From Entamoeba invadens IP1 (taxonomy: Eukaryota; Evosea; Mastigamoebida; Endamoebidae): a DNA stretch of 37,301 nucleotides. Below are positions 29,820-37,301 of the stretch, one piece after another. The notes under the pieces were generated by a model. That model saw nothing but the letters and a program-made list of their open reading frames with translations, ran no database searches and was not told the origin of the DNA. The stretch lies in assembly GCF_000330505.1 (NCBI RefSeq), contig NW_004440337.1, positions 45,818 to 83,118 of the forward strand, written 5' to 3'. The stretch's first letter is position 1, and each line of letters opens with the position of its first letter. The position numbers and the translations under genes are program-made.

Positions 29820-31367
29820 AAGGGTTTCTTGAGGATAAGGTGTATCCTCAGGATTAAAGCTATCCTTATTAAAAAATATTTTTCTGAGGATACAAAAACA
29901 AATCCATAAGGTTCAGTTCCCCATAAGGCCCACTTTCATAACTCAAGTTATAATTTACACTTAATATTTCGAGTCAAAGTTCAAATTTTAAATGATGGTA
30001 ATAATTTGTCATAAATGCCAAAAAAGTAAAAACAATCAAAAAATCGCCACAATAATCAGTAAACAAAAACAATAATTATATCTCGCGAACTTGAGACGGG
30101 AAATAACAAAACGTGTATTCAACTTGTTCATATTATAATTATAAACTTATTGAGATTATTTCCGAATCCGTCTTTATAACATAATAATTGAAATTTACGT
30201 TTAAATTGATAATTGTTTTTTTATCAAAATGAAAATTGAAACAGTCGAAAACACTGATTTAATAATAATGCATTTTTTAAAAAACAAATTTATAAATAAT
30301 TTTGTAATTTATGCAATTATTCAAATTTATTATAATAACAAAGTTAATCATATTGTGTATAATTTAATATGATTGTTTCATTTTGATATTAACTTATGTT
30401 TTAAACAGATTTACAGTTCTGAGGATGGCAATTATTTTCTGAGGATGACAGAAATAGAAAGTTTACACTTTTACATCTATCTGAAATGTATATTGAGTAA
30501 GTTACTATTTTTGAATATGGGAACACGTCATTTCACTTCTTAGGTTTTTAAGTCTGTGTTGATAAAGTCTGTTTGTTACACGACTTACCATCCTCAGAGA
30601 TATTTATAGCACTGACACTATTGATTTAAAATTCTATAAATATAATTATCAAAGAATTTTTATAAAGTGAGTTTTGATAATTGATTATATCAAAAATCGT
30701 CAAAACACAACAAAAACGCCAATTAATATATAAAATTGATTAATAAATTGAACACATTTTCATTGAGAATTGATATTGTATAAAAAATAATATAAACATT
30801 TATTTCTTGTGTATATATGTTTTGAAAAATAAATAAAGCCGTTTAAAACAAAAATGATTTTATTTTAAAAATTTGTTCATTTATCAATCGTTGTTTTATC
30901 GATATCCAAAACCTCTCTTTTTGAATTTGCGCAAATACATAAATTGTCATCGCATAGAGTATACGTTATTAATACGTTATTTGCTATCAATTTTTAGTGT
31001 TTGAAATATCATGAATTGATTTTTAATAAATTATTTTTGTAAAAAAGATTAAAAATTGTTATATTAATTTGTTTTGTGATTTTGATTAAAAAATCGACTT
31101 TTTCGATAATTTATATGTCTGTCAAATGTTTTCATATAAACCAAAGTTGGTCTTGTGGTAAATCAGAATATAGAAATAGATTACTTTTTTTGTAAAAATC
31201 AACTGAAAGAATCATCTTTCAAAAAATCCATAAATAGCATTTTTAAAGAAAATCATGTGTTTCAAAATATACCTTTTTGATCTTAGGCAAAAAAATCTAA
31301 ATTGAAAGAAATTATGTGTAAGATATTTACCATCCTCAGAAAAAGTAACAATCCTCATGAATCCCTT
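29820..31367. mobile_element. 1,548-bp TIR element with TA duplication, no intact gene
   Basis: Left end AAGGGTTTCTTGAGGAT (29820-29836) and complement of the right end AAGGGATTCATGAGGAT (31351-31367) match at 15 of 17 positions. TA lies directly outside both ends (29818-29819 and 31368-31369), as in Tc1/mariner elements. The octamer CTGAGGAT recurs six times inside (plus 29884, 30419, 30439; minus 29844, 30590, 31332), two of them extended to CTGAGGATGGTAA. The interior is AT-rich and has no transposase ORF. It abuts the broken gene at 31370. Confidence 0.7.
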
Positions 31368-31369
31368 TA

Positions 31370-31703
31370 AAGGGGCAATTGCAACAAGTGGACTTGGCAC
31401 AGTATATAAGGACTTGCGATTGGAGGTACAAAAGCTCTCGAGAATTTATTATAGGCAGCGATTACGGGAGATATCAACAAAAATACAATAAGTGACTCGC
31501 TGATTGGAAAAGGGCGCGAGGGACTCACTTCTGGAGCACAAGAATGGCTGGGTGATAAATTGTTCCCAGAATCAGTGTATGGTGGATTGGCTCGAAAATT
31601 TAAAAATAAAATTGCTCAAGCGGAAATTGACGATTTATAATCGAAGATATCTGACATTATTAAGGGTAAGTTGATGAACAAAAAGGATTGGGATTCTAAG
31701 TAA
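31370..31703 (+). pseudogene. Broken gene remnant of unknown family
   Basis: The GC-richer sequence directly after the TIR element reads GAIATSGLGTVYKD in one frame. It then switches to the frame starting at 31416: AIGGTKALENLL, TAG (31452-31454), AAITGDINKNTISDSLIGKG, REGLTSGAQEWLGDKLFPES, VYGGLARKFKNKIAQAEIDDL, TAA (31638-31640), SKISDIIKGKLMNKKDWDSK, TAA (31701-31703). Two in-frame stops and a frame change show decay, but the text between them is clearly protein-like. The Gly/Ala-rich start followed by a charged tail recalls small structural proteins of large mobile elements such as Polintons. That is only a guess; no family is assigned. Confidence 0.5.
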
Positions 31704-33150
31704 GCCATTTTAAAGTATTATTTGTAATAGTATTATTCTAATAAAATAATAGTTTTTTAAGTAATTAAAATGTTAATATTTAATTACAATGTTGTTTTAT
31801 TCCTATTTTCAACATTTGAAAATGATGAAAATAAAAATAAACATGTGAAAAAATAAAAAGAATTAATAATAAAGAAAAATGACCCACCCTTTTTATTTTT
31901 ATAATGTTCTGGAAGTAAATAATACAATAATAGTGATTAAAATAATAATTATAAAAAGGGTGCAGGTTTTTCTTTGGGTGCGAATTTTTCTCTTCTCTTT
32001 AATGATAAAGTCAAAGTTTTAAATTAATTGATGTTATAAATTTTACAATAACAGTGAATTATTTCACTAAAATAATATTTAATTACAAAAACACAAATTT
32101 AATAAACTACTTTACCAATTGTTATTAACTATATCAACAAACTTTTATGACAAATTGAAAACATCATTGTTATGTTTTCTACAAAAATTATGTTGATCGA
32201 ACCACTCTTATCTTTTTTAAATATCATTCTTTTTTGAAAAAAAAACAATTGAGTAATATTTAATTAATTAAAATGCATCAACATGTTATAACAATATACA
32301 CAACTCTTTGTTTTTTAAAAATAAATTGGTATTATTGTTAATCACAATTTGCACTTTTATTTGTGAAATTGTAATAAAAAATTAATTGTTTTATATACGT
32401 ATATACAATTTATGATGTTTTAATTTGATTAATTACACGAGATGGTGATAATATAATATGGATGGATTTAATTCAAAGCAAATATTAATAATATTAAATT
32501 ATATACAATTACTTATTATATGGTAATTTATTGGTATTTATTAAAAACAATTAAATACGTTATATGATTATTATTTTTATGTTTATTAAATGTATATAAT
32601 AACATTTACTAACTAACACTAAATTTTAGTTTTTTAGTGTTTAAATTGAAGTTTTACTTTACCAAAGTATTTCAAATGGTTTTTATTTAAAATTGTTGTT
32701 TTATTGAATTTTTACCGAGTTTTCGGTGGTTTTGTTGTTAAAAATTAATTATTTGTTGTAAAACATGTGTTTTTCGAAAATAAGACTTATTGTTATTTTT
32801 ATTGAAAAATATTTTCAGTTTTTAGTTTTTTATGAGTTTATTTAGTTTGAAAAAGAGGAATATTTTATGAGAACTTTGCAGATATTAGATATAATAACCA
32901 ATTGAATTATAACACCAAAAACATTTTGATAAAATGCAAATTACTTTAAATACCCGATAATTAACGAATAAAAACGAATTATTAGTTGTATGGAATTTGT
33001 CAAAGTGTTCAATATTTAATAAATTATTCATTTATTCATCCAATTATAATAAAAATAAACTCAACAAAAACAGAATACATAAATTTGATATCAATTTCGA
33101 AGTGATGATTTGATCCATTCAACCCTACATGTTATGCTGTCGTGTTGTGT
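31704..33150. other. AT-rich spacer upstream of the Igl-like gene
   Basis: No gene was recognised. It contains a 12-bp-armed inverted repeat (31885-31962). The rest is low-complexity A/T-rich DNA, becoming promoter sequence just before 33188. Confidence 0.5.
31885..31962. repeat. 78-bp inverted-repeat unit
   Basis: CACCCTTTTTAT (31885-31896) and its exact complement ATAAAAAGGGTG (31951-31962) are separated by 54 AT-rich bases. GGGTGC occurs at the right arm and again just downstream. It could be a tiny MITE, an excision scar or a hairpin; no duplication was identified. Confidence 0.5.
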
Positions 33151-33187
33151 ACTATAAAAAGAACTGATTTGTTGTAAATAACATCGA
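33151..33187 (+). promoter_or_regulatory. Core promoter of the Igl-like gene
   Basis: ACTATAAAAAGAAC at 33151-33164 combines a TATA-like box with a GAAC motif, centred ~30 bases before the ATG at 33188. By the Entamoeba pattern transcription would start within about ten bases of the ATG. The same TATAAAAAG string precedes the LRR gene at the other end of the window. Confidence 0.5.
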
Positions 33188-35155
33188 ATGCTGACTGTTC
33201 TTTGTTTGACACTGGTCTTTTCTGTGTATGCCGAGTTTACTGGATCGTATTGCTACTCATTAACAAGTGATAAAAACAATTGCCAAACATGCTTTGCCAA
33301 TTATGTACTGAATGCGGACAAGACTACTTGCACCTACAAGAGAGACATGGGGTGCGAAACTTTCAGGGATGACACGTGTGTGACTTGTGCACATGGATAC
33401 AAGAAAGATGTTGCCAACACCAAATGTGTTGAAGGTGACGAGTATTGCACAGTCAATGTTTATGACACTGAGATGACCTGTAAATATTGCAACTCCATCA
33501 CAAATATCAACGACGAGTCATGCAAGAACTGCACTGAACAAAACAAGGGTTGTATGGATGCAAATCCCGACTGTGGGACATGCACCACGTGTGCAAGTGG
33601 ATATTATTTGGAGTCGAACAAATGTGTCAGAATTCCAAATTGTGTTATGAGAGATGCAACAGACAACAAGAAATGTGGGACTTGCATCAATGGGTATTAT
33701 GTTGATGACAACAAGAATTGTGTTCTTGGGACTCTTCCGCATTGCATCACTTACAACAACAAAGACAGCTGCAATACCTGTGAAGTGTCATATAAGTTGG
33801 TTGGTGATAACTGTGAGTATCGCCCATATTGTACTTCTGTTGACCAAACCGAATGCACAAATTGTGTGGTGGGGTATGGTCTCAAGTCTGGCAATTGCAC
33901 CATCTGCGAGAAGACCAATTGTATTCAGTGTAATGCAGATGCGACTGTCTGTACAAAGTGTGCTGCTGGTTACACTCTGGTGAATGGAGAATGCAAGAAG
34001 TGTGAAGTTGAGGGGTGCACTACATGTGTTGATGGAGATGTTTCCAAATGTAATGTTTGCGACTATGCAAATGGTTATAAAATTACAACATCACAAAAAT
34101 GTTACAAATGCCTTGATCATTGTACTCAATGCGACGAAGCTGATGCTGCAACCAAGTGCACTGCTTGTGATTATGAGTATGGACTCAACAACGACAAATG
34201 CGAGAAGTGCGGGACTGGTTGTGCTTCATGCAACGAAAATAATATGAATGAGTGTATATATTGCATTGCTGGTTACAATCTTGATTCAACCAATCACAAG
34301 TGCTACAAGTGCGGTGAGAACTGCAACGTCTGTGATGCTTCAGATCCAGCAACATGCACCACGTGTGCAACTGGGTATGCTTTGAATGGGAAGGTCTGCA
34401 AGAAGTGTGACACCGGTTGCACCATGTGCGTGTCAGACAATTACCAGAAATGCACAATGTGTGAATACGGATATGTTTATGTTAGTGATGAACAAAAATG
34501 CGCAAAATGTCACTCATCATGTGCCACCTGCTCCGAAGGCAATTCAGACACCAAATGCACCGCATGTCCACTTGGGTATTACCTCACTGTTGATGGGAAA
34601 TGCTTGGCGTGTGACGGCAAGTGTGATTCATTCAACAGTGATGCGGATAACACACAAGATTACTGCACTAAATGCAGTGCTGTATGCTCCTATACAAAAA
34701 AGGGCGGTGATGAAGCAAAGTGCTACCCGGCTACTCATTGCTTGATGTACGACATCTCAAGACCAGGCAAATGTATATCATGCGAGGGTGGGTATTATAT
34801 CGACGGTCAATACACATGCCAAAAGTGTGATGCCAAATGTACGGGTGGATGTGTCAAGAGTGCGACCGAATGCATCGCTTATGGAGCTATTGCAAACTGC
34901 TTGATCTACAACAAAGACCACACGTGCAAGACGTGTGCCAATGGATACAAAAAGGAAGGCAACAACTGCGTTGATGATGATACCTGCTCAACCAGAAACG
35001 ATGACGCCAAGTGCATTGTTTGTGAAGAGTCGTTTGTCAATGGATATTATTTGGCTGATAAAGAAGGACACTGCAAAGACTACGTCCAACCAACTGAAGG
35101 CAGTGCTGCTGTTGCTGTTGTTCTTGCTGTTTTTGCGTTGGTGATTGCTCTTTAA
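33188..35155 (+). CDS. CXXC-rich GPI-anchored surface protein, Igl-like (Gal/GalNAc lectin intermediate-subunit type)
   Basis: An intact 655-residue ORF. Residues 1-15 are a signal peptide (MLTVLCLTLVFSVYA, cut before EF). Residues ~20-620 are Cys-rich, with tens of C-x2-C motifs in units such as CTTCASGYYLESNKCV and CKKCDTGCTMCV. The C-terminus is PTEGSAAVAVVLAVFALVIAL and then stop: a hydrophobic tail with no cytoplasmic residues after a small-residue stretch, as in GPI-anchor signals. Igl proteins of E. histolytica are ~1,100-residue CXXC proteins that are GPI-anchored and associate with the Gal/GalNAc adhesin. This one is shorter, so it is a relative rather than a proven subunit. Its repeats resemble the ectodomain of the kinase at 2923-8196. 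Short ORFs in other frames of this region are shadows. Confidence 0.9.
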   Translation: MLTVLCLTLVFSVYAEFTGSYCYSLTSDKNNCQTCFANYVLNADKTTCTYKRDMGCETFRDDTCVTCAHGYKKDVANTKCVEGDEYCTVNVYDTEMTCKYCNSITNINDESCKNCTEQNKGCMDANPDCGTCTTCASGYYLESNKCVRIPNCVMRDATDNKKCGTCINGYYVDDNKNCVLGTLPHCITYNNKDSCNTCEVSYKLVGDNCEYRPYCTSVDQTECTNCVVGYGLKSGNCTICEKTNCIQCNADATVCTKCAAGYTLVNGECKKCEVEGCTTCVDGDVSKCNVCDYANGYKITTSQKCYKCLDHCTQCDEADAATKCTACDYEYGLNNDKCEKCGTGCASCNENNMNECIYCIAGYNLDSTNHKCYKCGENCNVCDASDPATCTTCATGYALNGKVCKKCDTGCTMCVSDNYQKCTMCEYGYVYVSDEQKCAKCHSSCATCSEGNSDTKCTACPLGYYLTVDGKCLACDGKCDSFNSDADNTQDYCTKCSAVCSYTKKGGDEAKCYPATHCLMYDISRPGKCISCEGGYYIDGQYTCQKCDAKCTGGCVKSATECIAYGAIANCLIYNKDHTCKTCANGYKKEGNNCVDDDTCSTRNDDAKCIVCEESFVNGYYLADKEGHCKDYVQPTEGSAAVAVVLAVFALVIAL

Positions 35156-36352
35156 ACATTAAATAAGAGTTTGATGATTATTTGAGTATTTAAAACCATT
35201 TTAGATGTAATAATACATAAATACAATAATTTATAGTTTGATTAATATACTAATCATTATATTTAAGTCATTATAAAACATCTAAACTCATTAAAAATAT
35301 TAACATCAATATGATTATTTTTATTGTTAATATGAAAGTATACACGTATATGAACTGCTTTCATAAATCTGTACTACTATATTTCAAACATTTATATGTT
35401 TTAAATTATAATATTTATTAATTTACTTTTTCATTTTACAACTGGTTATTAAGTAAGTCAATTGGTAAAAAAAAATACAACAAAACTTATAATGAACAAC
35501 ACTTATTTAATGAACAAATTACATAAAAACGAGTTGGGTACATTTCACCAAATGACAATTCACCAAAAATGTTTTGGAAACTTCGAATATTTTCTTAAAT
35601 TATTAAAAATATTCTTTATAACGATACTTTACAAAAAAATAATTTATTTGTTTATCGAATATTCTTTTTTTGAAATAACAAGAATTGTTAGCTATTATTT
35701 ATAAATATCAAAGAAATTTTAACGAAATCGTTTATTTTTATATTATATATACATTTAATTGTCTTTATTTACAACATTCCAGGTCACAAAACATTATAAT
35801 ATGACGGCAGTGTATATAAATAGTTACATATAAAACGATTCATCTTAAAATTATCTTTATAATATATATCTTGTTTTTATAAATTAATTGCGTGTAAAAC
35901 ACACCAAATATAATATCCATTATTTGCAAAAGTGTTCAAATCATTTTTGTCTATCAATATAATATAAACTGATTAAAATACACAATTGAATTTATAATCA
36001 TTATTTTTGAATTTTTTAAAATTTTTGTATATTGTAATAATAAAACAATTTCGGTATGTCTAACCAATCTTTTTTATTTATTATATTGAATGGATATTAT
36101 AATTAAACTTGAAAAACATAGTTGAAATGTCTAAACAGATTATTTATTTTGTATAATGAATCAATAAATATTTATTTTAAAAATTATTTGAAATTGATTG
36201 TGTTTGTGTTGCATTATTTAAACACATTATAACAAAACGAAACAATTATTAAATCAAAAATGATATTTTATCATATATTTATATTATAAACATTTATATA
36301 ATCACTGTGTATATTTTTGTCAATTTAATTATTATTTATTATAAAAAAATGT
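35156..36352. other. AT-rich spacer
   Basis: No convincing gene. An 80-codon ORF (35462-35704, plus) is rich in Lys, Asn, Ile and Phe, lacks recognisable features and has no promoter-like context; it is treated as chance. If the MULE relic to the right has a surviving inverted end it should lie here, but none was identified because its partner is outside the window. Confidence 0.45.
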
Positions 36353-37301
36353 TCAAAATTCGTTTAAATTTTTCGGGTTTTCGTATTCTTTACGTATTTT
36401 AGTAATCAATGTAATTTTTCTTCTTCTTGTTTTTCTTTTTGTTCTAGTATCATTCAATAAATCTGGAACCATCATAAATTCTTGTGAGTGTTCTTTTTCG
36501 CCATAGTTGAAAAAACTTTTTTCTGATACTTTTACATCATCAAATTGATCATGATTTAAATTTGTATTTTCATCCATTGGACACATTCTACTATTTTCAA
36601 ACCCTTCTGTTATTTGACATTCGTCGTCATTTGTATCAAATTCATTAACATTATCTTCACTGTCAAAACCAAAATGTATTTCCATATTCATATCATCGAT
36701 GTGTTGGCTTGTTTTGGATAAAAGTGCGAATAAATTGATTTCTTCAGTATAATAATTATTTGTCAAATATCTGAGTATTTCAGTTTTTATAGCCGTTTTA
36801 CTGTTTTGTGTTCTGAAAATCCCATTTTTCATTTGTTCAATATCTTTTGACACATTTTCAATTACTTCTCCATTTTTTTCACAAAACGCCAAAACTTTGG
36901 TTTTGAAAAATCAAGTTTTCGAGTCAAGCTTGCGTGATATGATTCACAATCGTTATTTGTTTTTTTATCACGAAGATATTAGCACCAAAGTGATTTTTTA
37001 AAATCGCCAAATAACCACACTCTTTTGAAATACTCAAGAACAACTTTAAAGTTGTCTAAATGTTGAAACCACATTTCAATGTTTTTGACTGCGTCTACTA
37101 TGTCATTTTCTTTCAAAAAACACACCGATTCCAACAGTTTGACAGCTTCTTTAAAATCCTTAGTGTTAAGATATTCGGTCTGAAGTCCTTTCATTTTAAT
37201 AAATTATGTAATAGCTTGTTTTTGATGAAATAAACACCCTTTATGCACTAAACCAAATTCTTTATATTTAGATAATACACTAATAATAGAACTTCAAAAT
37301 C
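36353..37301 (-). pseudogene. Second Mutator-like transposase, decayed, running off the right edge
   Basis: Read on the minus strand from the edge: SKYKEFGLVHKGCLFHQKQA (the MULE G-C-x-F-H motif), IT, a TAA stop, then MKGLQTEYLNTKDFKEAVKL, FLKENDIVDAVKNIEMW, VVLEYFKRVWLFGDF. After a frame change comes TNNDCESYHASLTRKLDFSK, the catalytic-Glu region with the ESYH motif, then PKFWRFVKKMEK. A further shift at a seven-A run (~36865) leads into the acidic C-terminal part, IENVSKDIEQMKNG to the stop at 36353. The long frame at 36353-36892 starts with TTG, not ATG, so it is not a gene of its own. Sequence differs clearly from the transposase at 18069-19718, so this is another MULE lineage. Confidence 0.75.

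Noticed and set aside
35462..35704. 80-codon plus-strand ORF
   Set aside because: Lys/Asn/Ile/Phe-rich with no motif, family or promoter; expected by chance in AT-rich DNA.
36353..36892. Independent 179-codon hypothetical gene
   Set aside because: It starts with TTG and its upstream sequence in other frames continues as a Mutator-like transposase, so it is the C-terminal part of a decayed gene.
1..37301. CRISPR arrays, bacterial operons, Shine-Dalgarno sites, tRNA arrays
   Set aside because: None seen. Gene structure, promoters and protein families indicate a eukaryote, and no cloverleaf or regularly spaced identical repeats were recognised by eye; tRNAscan-SE would be decisive for tRNAs.

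Overview
The window looks like nuclear DNA of an Entamoeba species, most likely one rich in DNA transposons such as E. invadens. The reasons are: very AT-rich spacers; a BspA-like leucine-rich-repeat surface protein; a CXXC-rich transmembrane kinase of the amoebic TMK type; an Igl-like CXXC protein with a GPI-type tail; a TLDc-domain protein; and TATA-like boxes 25-35 bases upstream of start codons with very short leaders. The species is inferred, not shown.

Layout. 1-1883 (-): 5' part of an LRR surface protein that runs off the left edge. 2923-8196 (-): a large receptor-like kinase with an intact kinase domain but no in-frame ATG before its signal peptide. 8.2-15.7 kb: mostly AT-rich DNA without genes, holding an ~80-bp degenerate tandem repeat, a 1.44-kb element with 17-bp inverted ends and a 5-bp target duplication, and a short coding relic. 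15.7-16.7 kb (-): a TLDc gene with one in-frame stop. 17.5-21.2 kb (+): a divergent actin gene split by a 2.57-kb Mutator-like element with ~130-bp inverted ends and a 9-bp target duplication. 21.5-22.6 kb: a TIR element of Tc1/mariner type by its ends, enclosing a decayed, apparently membrane-protein-coding stretch. 23.1-27.8 kb: a 4.6-kb element encoding a DDD (pogo/DDE_1-like) transposase; it contains a 100-N assembly gap. 28.4-29.6 and 29.8-31.4 kb: two more TIR elements without intact genes. 31.4-31.7 kb: a broken gene remnant. 33.2-35.2 kb (+): the Igl-like gene. 36.35-37.3 kb (-): a decayed transposase of a second Mutator-like type, running off the right edge.

Only three host genes look potentially functional: the LRR protein, the kinase and the Igl-like protein. 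All three are predicted to be secreted or at the cell surface. The middle of the window is a transposon graveyard: at least six TIR or transposase units of different families lie within ~24 kb, one of them inside an actin gene. No tRNA, rRNA or CRISPR array was recognised.
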